Assembly (NCBI RefSeq): GCF_003932755.1
Contig: NZ_CP024202.1
Coordinates: 4,836,001-4,900,000, forward strand
Length of the DNA stretch: 64,000 nt
Origin: Methylomicrobium sp. wino1
GTDB lineage: Bacteria > Pseudomonadota > Gammaproteobacteria > Methylococcales > Methylomonadaceae
Direction: 5' to 3'
Position numbers and translations under genes: made by a program. Positions 8,148-15,684 of this stretch are shown in pieces; position 1 is the first letter of the stretch, and each line of letters starts with the position of its first letter. The notes beneath the pieces are model-generated. The model saw only the letters and a list, made by a program, of their open reading frames with translations, was not told the DNA's origin and searched no databases.

Positions 8148-9251
8148 TTATTGGCCTAATTCTTTACGGACGATTTTTGCACCTTCAACCATGGCGTGAA
8201 GCTTATCCTGGGCGATATAACGCTGTAACAGTATCAATCCGCAGTCCGTAGTGACACCCAACTGATCAGCGGGAACCACGGTTAATAAACTGCGAATTTT
8301 GTCCGCAACTTGCTCTGCCGTTTCGGTGACTGTGCTTTTGACATCGATAACGCCGGCCCAAAACATCATATTTTTTGGTATTGGATGAGTCTTGAGCAGT
8401 TCAAGTCCCGATTCGTCAAACGACATGCGACCGATGCCTTCAATGTTAAAGACATCGATTTTTGCCTCATAAGATTTAGGCACCACCGATGCTGTCGGAT
8501 TCGGACTTTTAGCGTCTTTGGCGCGTTTTGTTAAATCGAAAACCTCACCGGCGCCTACGCTATCATCGGGATAATAAGCCGGTGTGCCGCCCCAATTACC
8601 CCAACAGATATGGCAAACGATCTTGGCGTTTTTAACGCCCGCAACGGCGCAGTTGAACGCTTCGATTGCCCAATCTTCGTAAAAATAAGGCCAGGTAAAT
8701 TCATCAAGCTGGATATAGTCAACGCCCAATTCGTCAACTGCCAAAATATCTTCATTAATAGCAGCGGCAAGGGCCATCGCGCGATCGCGGCTGTTAGGAT
8801 AATGTAGGTCATTGGTGCATTGCGCCAACACCTGAATACCGGTGTATTGAACTTTGACGGGTTTATTAGTCGCTCGTTTGAGGGCACGGGCTTGTTCGAC
8901 CATGATTTGACCACGGCGTTTGATTTCCTGCGTAACCGTCGCTGAATGCAATCGGCTGTAGATCGGAAAACCGAGATGACTGCCGGAAAGATCATAACCT
9001 AATCGATCAAAATAATAATAAAGCGCGGCGTCGGCATAGTTATCGCCATGTAACCGGCCGTCCGCGATAATGTCCAGGCCGGCATTGACTTGATCGGTCA
9101 CGATGGCCGACATAGCGTCTTCCAGCGCCTCCCGACACATGGCATCCGGCGGCTGCCGGTCACCTTTAAAATGTCTTGCAAATTTTGCATCCCACCATCT
9201 TGGATTGGGATAATTACCTACCATACTGGTTGGTATCAGTATATTACTCAT
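8148..9251 (-). CDS. xecA: Epoxyalkane:coenzyme M transferase
   Basis: 367 residues of the MetE-like zinc methyltransferase superfamily. His214 and Cys216 (CHICWGNWGG) plus Cys337 (TTDCGL) form the zinc site. The spacing (2 then 121 residues) equals the His218/Cys220/Cys341 set of Xanthobacter EaCoMT as I recall it. The enzyme opens an epoxide ring with the CoM thiol to give a hydroxyalkyl-CoM. Other family blocks are VGNYPNPRWWD at the N-terminus, IADGRLHGDNY and DYIQLDEFTW. Its ATG is preceded by a near-perfect AGGAGG ribosome site 6 bases upstream, the strongest in this operon, fitting the first gene of the catabolic unit. The name etnE is used for the same enzyme in ethene and vinyl chloride degraders. 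Confidence 0.95.
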   Translation of the reverse strand: MSNILIPTSMVGNYPNPRWWDAKFARHFKGDRQPPDAMCREALEDAMSAIVTDQVNAGLDIIADGRLHGDNYADAALYYYFDRLGYDLSGSHLGFPIYSRLHSATVTQEIKRRGQIMVEQARALKRATNKPVKVQYTGIQVLAQCTNDLHYPNSRDRAMALAAAINEDILAVDELGVDYIQLDEFTWPYFYEDWAIEAFNCAVAGVKNAKIVCHICWGNWGGTPAYYPDDSVGAGEVFDLTKRAKDAKSPNPTASVVPKSYEAKIDVFNIEGIGRMSFDESGLELLKTHPIPKNMMFWAGVIDVKSTVTETAEQVADKIRSLLTVVPADQLGVTTDCGLILLQRYIAQDKLHAMVEGAKIVRKELGQ

Positions 9252-9331
9252 GTTATACCTCCTAATTTATAGTTTTTATTTTCGGTTTTAAAAATTATCA
9301 GTTGGTTTAATCAACCCATAAATCAAAGTTA
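9252..9331 (-). promoter_or_regulatory. Leader of the epoxide operon with strong ribosome binding site and a small inverted repeat
   Basis: This 80-bp AT-rich gap between the zinc-ribbon gene and xecA carries AGGAGG just before the xecA ATG. Further upstream is a GGTT-N5-AACC inverted repeat around 9303-9316 that could be an operator. I looked for a sigma-54 -24/-12 element (GG, ten bases, GC) and did not find a convincing one, although a sigma-54 activator is encoded nearby. The promoter may lie further upstream of the zinc-ribbon gene. Confidence 0.35.
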
Positions 9332-9547
9332 TCAAGAATGGCTGCTTCTACTTATACCGCCGCAACACGGGCAGCCAGCGCCATGCTCGTTTTCCAGCGG
9401 ATGCGGATCGTCATAGACATGAGCCGGTTTAGCGTCGTGGCTGCCGCATTGGGAACACACCCATTCTTTGGGTTCTTGAGTATTAGCCAAAACCAAGCTT
9501 TTAAATTGATGATCACATTTATCGCATCTGATTAGGTAAACCGGCAT
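9332..9547 (-). CDS. Small FmdB-like zinc-ribbon protein
   Basis: 71 residues beginning MPVYLIRCDKCDHQF, with cysteine pairs CDKC, CSQC and CPCC. The opening resembles FmdB-family regulators (MPxYEYxCxxC), and two CxxC knuckles about 20 residues apart fit one zinc ribbon; the third pair (CPCCGG) near the C-terminus is an addition. It lies 80 bp upstream of the epoxyalkane:CoM transferase gene on the same strand. FmdB-type ribbons often sit beside amide, formamide or other small-molecule catabolic operons, but their biochemical role is mostly unknown. It could be a regulator, or a zinc or thiol chaperone for the zinc-dependent transferase; this is inference only. Confidence 0.75.
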   Translation of the reverse strand: MPVYLIRCDKCDHQFKSLVLANTQEPKEWVCSQCGSHDAKPAHVYDDPHPLENEHGAGCPCCGGISRSSHS

Positions 9548-9637
9548 TTGCTCAAGACCTCTATTTAGATATTTCTATTCCAAGTCATTTATAGTGATTT
9601 CAATTTGAATGAGTTGCACAGTTAAATGGCAATGTCA

Positions 9638-9678
9638 CTGTCGCTGGAGTGCAGGCTTCGCCTGCGCTCCAGCGACAG
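9638..9678. terminator. Long stem-loop between the aldehyde dehydrogenase and zinc-ribbon genes
   Basis: Arms 9638-9655 and 9661-9678 pair over 18 bp with one G-T type mismatch around a 5-base loop containing TTCG. No long T-tract follows on either strand, so it is either a weak terminator or processing hairpin after the dehydrogenase gene, or a copy of a palindromic intergenic repeat. Confidence 0.55.
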
Positions 9679-9770
9679 TAGGCGATCTAGGAGAAGCTTG
9701 CATTCCCGTCACGCCTTTAGTAACTAACTAAATTTGAAAATGCTGTAGCTTAAAATAAGTTTTTAACAAC

Positions 9771-11183
9771 TTAACGGCTGTGCTTTTGCCAATGCATTTC
9801 AAAAAGACTCTTTTCATCAATCGATCTTGGCTGAATCGGCCTAGAAACCCAGGTGAGATTAATCATGTGCCGGGCATTGACGTTTTCCGTGGTTATATTC
9901 CCCCCCCAGGTACCGCAACTTAGGCTGAGTGTATAAGGCAGTCCGTTTCGCGGGCTGCCCGCGCCTTCATTCAAACTCTGGTTGATCATCACCCTTCCAG
10001 TCTTAGCTTGCATTGCCAACGCCATCGCATGGTCGTCGTTGACCGTATGGATGCCGCAGGTGTGGCCTTGCCCCTGATACTCCGTAATAGCGTTAACTTG
10101 GTTTATCGCATTGTTAATGTCGCCAGCGTATTTATATAGCGCTAGCACCGGCGACAGTTTTTCCCCTGAAAAAGGATGCTGAGGGCCCACGTCGTTTTCC
10201 TCTACAACCAAACAACTGCAATCTTCAGGCACATTGAAGCCGGCCAAGTTTGCGATTAGGGCCGCCGATTTTGCGATTACACTAATATCCGGAATATGGT
10301 TTTCAGGCGTCGGCCACATCAGCCGTTGCAATTTGTCTTTTTCATCGGCATTACAAAGATAAGCGCCCAGTTTTTGCAGGCGTCCGCTTAAGTCGTCATA
10401 AATCGATTCATGCGCTATCACCGAATTATCGGCCAGACAACTGGTCGCATAATCGAATTTCTTGGCAGTCACAATGGTATTGGCGGCGTCATCCAGATCG
10501 GCCGTTTCATCGATCACATGAACCGAATTACCAACCCCAACGCCATAAGCGGGCGTTCCGGAACTGTAAGCCGCTTTCACCATTGCGGCGCCGCCGGTTG
10601 CTACGATCAAGTCTGCTTGCTGCATCAATTTTTGGGTTTTCGGAAGCGAGGGTTTCTCAATAACCTGGATCAGATCCGCCGGAGCTCCGACCTGTTCGCA
10701 GGCTTCGCGCATGTACTTTACGGTGAGCTCTGTGGTTTTTTGCGTCCGGGGATGAGCGGCTACGATGATGGCATTGCGGCCTTTCAAAGCCAGCAGCGTT
10801 TTTAAAGGCGGCGTCGCGTCAGGGCCTGTCGTTGGAATAAGCGCAGCAACCACACCGACCGGTTTGGCGATTTTTATCAGGCCCTTTTCGGGAATTTCTT
10901 CGACAATTCCAACCGTTTTCACTGCCTGCATATCGCGTAGGGTTCCCATGCATCGGTTACGGATCTTGCTGACTTTATCGTTGTAATTGCCGAAACCGCC
11001 TTCATCGACAGCCAGTTTCGCTAATTCTTCCGCGCGATCTTGCCGGACGATAGCCCAGCATACGGCTGTTACCAGCTCATCAACCTGAGCTTGCGTGTAG
11101 TTGGCAATTTCTTTTTGGGCACTACGCGCTTTTTGAACATAAATAGCGATTTCATCTAGTTCGGGTTTTGTATCTGTACTCAT
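9771..11183 (-). CDS. Acylating-type aldehyde dehydrogenase (EutE/SauS/AdhE-N family)
   Basis: 470 residues of the CoA-acylating aldehyde dehydrogenase group. Evidence is the N-terminal cofactor segment PVGVVAALIPTTGPDATPPLK, ATGGAAMVKAAYSSGTPAYG, and the catalytic Cys249 in KKFDYATSCLADNSV, followed by GQGHTCGIHT and NGLPYTLSLSCGTWGGN. Such enzymes oxidise a short aldehyde to its acyl-CoA (acetaldehyde, propanal) or sulfoacetaldehyde to sulfoacetyl-CoA. The CoM context makes two substrates attractive: an aldehyde formed from hydroxyethyl-CoM, or sulfoacetaldehyde-like intermediates of CoM turnover. Neither can be chosen from sequence. It lies between the sigma-54 activator and the zinc-ribbon gene, on the same strand as the operon but separated by an approximately 220-bp gap with a hairpin, so it may be its own transcription unit. 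Confidence 0.85.
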   Translation of the reverse strand: MSTDTKPELDEIAIYVQKARSAQKEIANYTQAQVDELVTAVCWAIVRQDRAEELAKLAVDEGGFGNYNDKVSKIRNRCMGTLRDMQAVKTVGIVEEIPEKGLIKIAKPVGVVAALIPTTGPDATPPLKTLLALKGRNAIIVAAHPRTQKTTELTVKYMREACEQVGAPADLIQVIEKPSLPKTQKLMQQADLIVATGGAAMVKAAYSSGTPAYGVGVGNSVHVIDETADLDDAANTIVTAKKFDYATSCLADNSVIAHESIYDDLSGRLQKLGAYLCNADEKDKLQRLMWPTPENHIPDISVIAKSAALIANLAGFNVPEDCSCLVVEENDVGPQHPFSGEKLSPVLALYKYAGDINNAINQVNAITEYQGQGHTCGIHTVNDDHAMALAMQAKTGRVMINQSLNEGAGSPRNGLPYTLSLSCGTWGGNITTENVNARHMINLTWVSRPIQPRSIDEKSLFEMHWQKHSR

Positions 11184-11264
11184 AAAATATATTTATCCAC
11201 GTTGTGTATGATGAATCCCATAAGCCAAGCCTGCATCTTTTTGCAGTTGGCGATTGTGTTGGCC

Positions 11265-13178
11265 CTATTTCACCCTGCGATATAGGGAACTTCTGCTAAT
11301 GCCGAGACGCCGCGCGGCTTCGGACATGTTGCCGCGGCTTGCGGCGATCACACGTGCTACAGCGGCTTCCGACAATTCTTTCAGGTTTTCTCCTGCAATG
11401 GCTTCATCAGGAGATGCCGGCGTAGGCCGGTCCGTAGGCAGCAGTTCTTCGGCGAGGTCGTCGGGCAGATGCTGCCAGCCGATGGTTTTCTCCTCGTCGT
11501 CGAGCAGAGCGGTAGCGGTTCGCAAGACATTAACCAATTGGCGCAAGTTGCCGGGCCATGCGTAAGTGGCGAAAGCCGCTGCGATACGATCATCGAGCAT
11601 CACATTCCGGTCCGGCGCCATTTCCTGCAACATGCGCGCTGCCAACACATAGAAATCACTGCGCTCACGTAAGGCCGGCAATTTAAGATTGAAACCATTG
11701 ATGCGGTAGTAAAGATCGTCACGAAAGCGGCCGGCTTCCATTTCAGCCTTTAAGTCGCGGTGTGTGGCGCACACCAAGTCGAAGTCGACGGGCATAGGCT
11801 CGATGCCTCCCACCGGCACCACCTCGCGCTCCTGTAACACCCGTAGCAGTCGCGCTTGTTGAGCAAGCGGCATATCGCCAATCTCGTCGAGGAACAGAGT
11901 GCCGCCGTCCGCCGAACGTATACGGCCGGGAGAACCTTCCTTGCGAGCGCCAGTGAAAGTACCTGGATCGTAGCCGAACAACTCCGTCTCGATCAAGCTT
12001 TCCGGTAGCGTTGTGCAATTAACGGCAATGAAAGGTTTCCCCCGCCGCAGTCCGGCATTGTGGAAAGCATTAGCGAAAAGCTCCTTGCCGACCCCTGATT
12101 CTCCCTGCAGCAGCAGCGCTATGGACTTTCCGACAAGCCGGCGTGCCTTATGGATGGCGGTTTTCATCTGCATATCGCCGGTATCGAGCGCCGACAGCGC
12201 ATCTTCCTTGACTTCGGGTTCACGGGGAATGAAGGTTTGGAAAGTCTTATGACCCAATTCGACTCGGACAAACAAGCCTTCGCCGGTATGCCGCATGACC
12301 GGCATTGGTTCTCTGCCGCGTCGCAGTCCCCAATGGACCAGATCTTTTAGATATACCTGTAGTACATGGGCAACCGGCGTTATTCTAAGGTCGGAGAGAC
12401 ATAGCCCCAACAGGGCCAATGCGGACTGGTTGGCGCCGACTATCCAACCGTCTTCCGACAGGGCGATCTTACCCTCGGCAATAGTGCCGATACCTTCGGC
12501 AAGCGGATGGAAGCTTAACCGTAACGCGTCGCCATGAAGCGCATAGAACAAGCGGTTCTCGATCATCTGCGCTGCCGTTCGTACAAAACCCAAGGTATGG
12601 GGATGAGAATGGCGGGTTCGGTTATCGCCGGATATGTTAAGCACACCTAGAACGCGCCCACTCGGTGACGCCACGGGCACAGCGGCGCAAGAAAGAAACC
12701 CGTGCCGTTCGAGAAAGTGCTCGAAACCATGAATGACCACCGGGCTGTTCTCCATCAGAGACGTACCAATGCCATTGGTACCCCGATGTTGTTCGTGCCA
12801 CGAAGCACCTTGCCTTAGGGCGACCCGTTCGGCTCGACCCAAAAAATCGGAGTTGCCCAGAGTCTGGAGAAGCACTCCACAATCATCGGCAAGAATAACC
12901 ATGCTACCGGAATTATGTATCTGTGAGTATAAGTATTCCATAACCGGCCGAGCATGTGCGATCAGTAGGTGCTGCCGGTCAGCGGCGCTGTCAAACTCGG
13001 AGCCTTCAAGACAAGGCGCGTCCGACGGGCCGCCAATGGGTACAAGACCCGCATTAAGACAGCGACTCCAAGATTGCAGAACGGTGGCATCTACCAATTC
13101 GGGGGGCGGCAGCTCCCCGCGCTCAATCAGGAGATGACGTGCTTTGCGTAAGGTTATGTCGGTCGATTTTGTCAACAT
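11265..13178 (-). CDS. GAF-domain sigma-54-dependent activator (AcoR-like)
   Basis: 637 residues. An N-terminal GAF-type sensor (about 70-215) is followed by a PAS-like linker, an AAA+ domain with Walker A GESGVGKE (359-366) and Walker B GGTLFLDEIGD (425-435), and a Fis-type helix-turn-helix at the end (ARRLGISRSSLYRRVK). AcoR-family activators sense acetoin or related small molecules and turn on sigma-54 promoters. The sigma-54-contacting loop normally reads GAFTGA; here it reads GTFTGA (406-411), an unusual second residue. The gene is 81 bp upstream of the aldehyde dehydrogenase on the same strand, so the dehydrogenase and probably the epoxide operon are candidate targets. The ligand could be an epoxide, alkene or CoM conjugate; that is inference. 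Confidence 0.88.
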   Translation of the reverse strand: MLTKSTDITLRKARHLLIERGELPPPELVDATVLQSWSRCLNAGLVPIGGPSDAPCLEGSEFDSAADRQHLLIAHARPVMEYLYSQIHNSGSMVILADDCGVLLQTLGNSDFLGRAERVALRQGASWHEQHRGTNGIGTSLMENSPVVIHGFEHFLERHGFLSCAAVPVASPSGRVLGVLNISGDNRTRHSHPHTLGFVRTAAQMIENRLFYALHGDALRLSFHPLAEGIGTIAEGKIALSEDGWIVGANQSALALLGLCLSDLRITPVAHVLQVYLKDLVHWGLRRGREPMPVMRHTGEGLFVRVELGHKTFQTFIPREPEVKEDALSALDTGDMQMKTAIHKARRLVGKSIALLLQGESGVGKELFANAFHNAGLRRGKPFIAVNCTTLPESLIETELFGYDPGTFTGARKEGSPGRIRSADGGTLFLDEIGDMPLAQQARLLRVLQEREVVPVGGIEPMPVDFDLVCATHRDLKAEMEAGRFRDDLYYRINGFNLKLPALRERSDFYVLAARMLQEMAPDRNVMLDDRIAAAFATYAWPGNLRQLVNVLRTATALLDDEEKTIGWQHLPDDLAEELLPTDRPTPASPDEAIAGENLKELSEAAVARVIAASRGNMSEAARRLGISRSSLYRRVK

Positions 13179-13202
13179 ACCGCTTCCTAATTTTTCATTT
13201 GA

Positions 13203-13985
13203 TCAGATGGCGTAATTTCTGTTGCACCTGCTTACACTTTTGGGCAGGTTTAACAATCGCTTACCATGGTGCTTTTTTGCTTTCTTAGTGCATTCATTTA
13301 TCTTACGCTCTAACTTGACCTGGTGAAACATAGTTATACTTACGATAATGCCCCGGTGCTTCATCAAAGCGTCCGAAGCCCGATACGACGTGACCGGCTT
13401 CATGTGATCGAAATCGACGTCCAACAGTTCACCCAAACCGCTAAGCCGGCGCAGCCATGCGCCCGATGATCGAACCCACGCCCGCCGCCCGTATCGGCCC
13501 GGAGAGACCCAGTCCCATCAGCAGCGAGGTAAAATCGACCAAGCTCATCACCGCCGAACCGACATACTCGACACCGATTGAGCGAGGCCGAACTAATGCC
13601 AGCGAGTCTGGGTCAATGGTATTATGTATTTCAGCGGGAATCTGTGGCTCCGGTGGATCCGACGAGACCGGTTCCGAGGCCTCCCCCCCCTGTGCGTCTT
13701 CATAGACTGCACTCATGGCTGGGGTTGGGATCAACGAAAGTCTCACTAACAACGGTGCACTTTCCGCTAACAAGCGCGCTGCGATATGCTCCGCTGCCAA
13801 TGCCACTGCCTGAGGTAAGTCCGGATCGAATAAACTCGTTTGCAACGATAACAACTCCAGGGCACGGGGCGACATAAGACCGGCCAAAAAGTGGGCTGAA
13901 TCGAAAAATGCCGGCCTAGATTAAGCAGTGTGACCTGTTTAACTTTGTGACCGATTCGTTCGAAATGAACCAGTCGATAAGTCAC
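13203..13985 (-). pseudogene. IS1634-like transposase remnant, frameshifted
   Basis: Three successive frames on the minus strand make one broken transposase N-terminal half. 13985 to about 13870 gives the typical opening (YRLVHFERIGHK ... LLNLGRHF). 13887-13441 gives the RPRSIGVEYVGSAV ... IIGRMAAP block of this family. 13436-13320 continues with GELLDVDFDHM and YRASDALMKHR. Each junction needs a frameshift, and the catalytic C-terminal half is missing. The remnant lies directly beyond the sigma-54 regulator and marks one edge of the CoM/epoxide region, a hint of past mobility. The family call is from motif recognition, not a search. Confidence 0.8.
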
Positions 13986-14063
13986 ATGAAGCTCTGGTCA
14001 TTATATGTCACTACATTAGCAATTTTCGAGGAAGCCGATTTTTATAGTTTAATAATATCAGTT

Positions 14064-14124
14064 AGTTAAAAAATTAATAATTTTGGCGAATGATAAATAT
14101 TTACTAAAAAATGTTAAAGGTGGG
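14064..14124. repeat. Direct repeat copy 1 (61 bp, AT-rich)
   Basis: This segment recurs at 14394-14454 in the same orientation with three mismatches in 61 positions. Both copies start AGTTAAAAAAT and end ATGTTAAAGGTGG. The 330-bp spacing and high identity suggest a recent tandem duplication or the two flanks of an excised or inserted element. Confidence 0.85.
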
Positions 14125-14393
14125 CTAAAAGCTGATTGCCAAATCATAATGCATGGCCTGTGCCAAATTCCTAAACAATGCCTCTTTACCGCTATAAGCC
14201 TTACTATAACTGGATTGACTATTTGATAAGGTAAGAGATTTCCGTGTTTTTTTTGATGAATTTGGTATTGTCAAACTGTACCGTTTCGTTACAGGTGTTC
14301 CATAGCGACACAGCCCAGGTTGGGATGTGGGCAATATTTCTTCAAGCCATACCCGTGACCACATGCGGTAAATGTCAACGTAGTTGTCGCATA

Positions 14394-14454
14394 AGTTAAA
14401 AAATCAATAATTTTGGCAAATGATAAATATTTACTAGAAAATGTTAAAGGTGGG
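14394..14454. repeat. Direct repeat copy 2 (61 bp, AT-rich)
   Basis: Second copy of the 14064-14124 repeat. It ends 7 bp before the stop codon of the broken DUF4136-like reading frame. The 270 bp between the copies holds only a low-quality minus-strand reading frame (14125-14364) that I could not assign to any family. Confidence 0.85.
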
Positions 14455-14460
14455 GTAGGA

Positions 14461-14840
14461 TTAGCGTGCCTTCGGTAAATTGCGATACACGGTACACGCG
14501 GGGACTCCGGTCCATGCTCCGTAACGATAAGGAACGCCGGGCGATTGATGGACTGTTACTTTTTGGTTGGTCGAGACATGCCGAACGACATGAAAGTCTG
14601 CGTTATCGGATACCTCGATGACGCCGCGAGCGTCCAATTGTGTCCGTAGCGAATCTCGCAGCGCCGCCTCAACCGATGGCGCCATTGGAATCGGTGCATC
14701 GGAAGGCTCCAAAGAATAAATTTTATAGCGATCGAAAGACGCCGAGCGATCATAGTCCCTGACAACTTAGACCGATGAACAAGCCGCCAAACTGAGGCTT
14801 GCAACAAGAATCGCATAGGGCTTGATAGTTGTAATAATGA
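14461..14840 (-). pseudogene. DUF4136-like lipoprotein, interrupted by a nonsense codon
   Basis: Read in one frame on the minus strand, the region gives a lipoprotein signal (YAILVASLSLAACSSV), then an in-frame TAA at once, then a DUF4136-like body (VRDYDRSASFDRYKIYSLEP ... FHVVRHVSTNQKV). No good ATG precedes the signal in that frame, and the C-terminus stops early after about 125 codons. The intact part after the stop could only be made from an internal ATG (14712) without its lipobox. Beside the direct repeats, this looks like a decaying envelope gene; a sequencing error at the TAA is the alternative. Confidence 0.6.
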
Positions 14841-14961
14841 AAAAACCAATTTAATATTATTGACCAAATAGCCATGTGACGATAGAGACAAATCACCAAT
14901 TCACACCGATAGGTGTTATTGAAGACTATTTTTGTGTTAGTAGTTGAAAAGGTATCGAAAG

Positions 14962-14993
14962 CGTCGTCCCGGCAGGGATTGCCGGGATCCAGA
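14962..14993. repeat. Dispersed repeat unit (GTC..CCGGCAGGGATTGCCGG type)
   Basis: A 32-bp unit of the form CGTCGTCCCGGCAGGGATTG followed by CCGGGATCCAGA. It resembles both arms of the inverted repeat at 28180-28280 (CGTCATACCGTCATGGATTG then CCGAATCCAG). The flanking 14841-15123 stretch has no gene that I can support. Confidence 0.5.
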
Positions 14994-15123
14994 CCACAAG
15001 GACGTGAACGCCATCGCCATCCATGGTTTCCGGGCCCCGGTAGTCCATCCAACTATTAACGCAAACAAGGCATTTATTAAAACCAGGGTTAATCTTAATT
15101 TCGGCTTTTACAAAATCTGTACT

Positions 15124-15684
15124 TCATTCATGTTGAAACGAATGGAGCCGGGGCGGCTTAATCAGATTTGTTCTGCTGAAATCGAATATTAGAAATGCGG
15201 TGTAATAGTTATAGAACGTTTCGGCGATAAATGAAGATGTCCGGAAAATATGCCGTGCTGAAGTCAGCTCGAAAATATCAAAGAAAACATTTGCATAGCC
15301 TGTTTGATGTTCCGCTTTATAAAACGCGAGTTCGCCAATCGAAATAAAGTTGCCTTCAACCTCGGGTATGCCGACTAACACTTTGCCGAATTCGGTTCCC
15401 AAAGACGAAAGAATAGCGTTGATGCGATACGATACCTTTGCGGCCTCATTTTGTACAAAATAACCCTGTTGGCCCAACCACCCGGCCAAAACATCCCGCA
15501 CAAGCTTTTCATCTCCACTGATACCGGAAATTTCGAGCTTAACATTCGCCCCCGTCGGTATCGGTAACGAATAGATGGACAAGCGCGCCACGATTTTTCT
15601 CGAAAACCGACATAAGATTCGCCCGGTTTCAGCTACCAAAGTTGCGAAGTGCTTGAAATCATTTGACGGTTTTGACAAATTCAC
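15124..15684 (-). CDS. Hypothetical protein, 186 residues
   Basis: I do not recognise the family with confidence. No signal peptide or lipobox is seen at the annotated start. The body has a regular alternation (PIPTGANVKLEISGISGDEK, then GKVLVGIPEVEG) and an aromatic C-terminal part, a pattern seen in small envelope proteins of unknown function. Its start overlaps the end of the lipoprotein hydrolase gene upstream by 26 bp, so the two are probably co-translated. An exported form could only exist if an upstream start or a frameshift supplies a signal sequence. Confidence 0.6.
   Translation of the reverse strand: MNLSKPSNDFKHFATLVAETGRILCRFSRKIVARLSIYSLPIPTGANVKLEISGISGDEKLVRDVLAGWLGQQGYFVQNEAAKVSYRINAILSSLGTEFGKVLVGIPEVEGNFISIGELAFYKAEHQTGYANVFFDIFELTSARHIFRTSSFIAETFYNYYTAFLIFDFSRTNLIKPPRLHSFQHE

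Noticed and set aside
9252-9770. Sigma-54 promoter for the epoxide operon
   Set aside because: I searched both gaps before xecA and the zinc-ribbon gene, and the gap before the aldehyde dehydrogenase, for GG-N10-GC elements and saw no convincing match.
14125-14364. 79-residue minus-strand frame between the direct repeats
   Set aside because: No family pattern, poor start, and the region is bracketed by repeats and pseudogenes.
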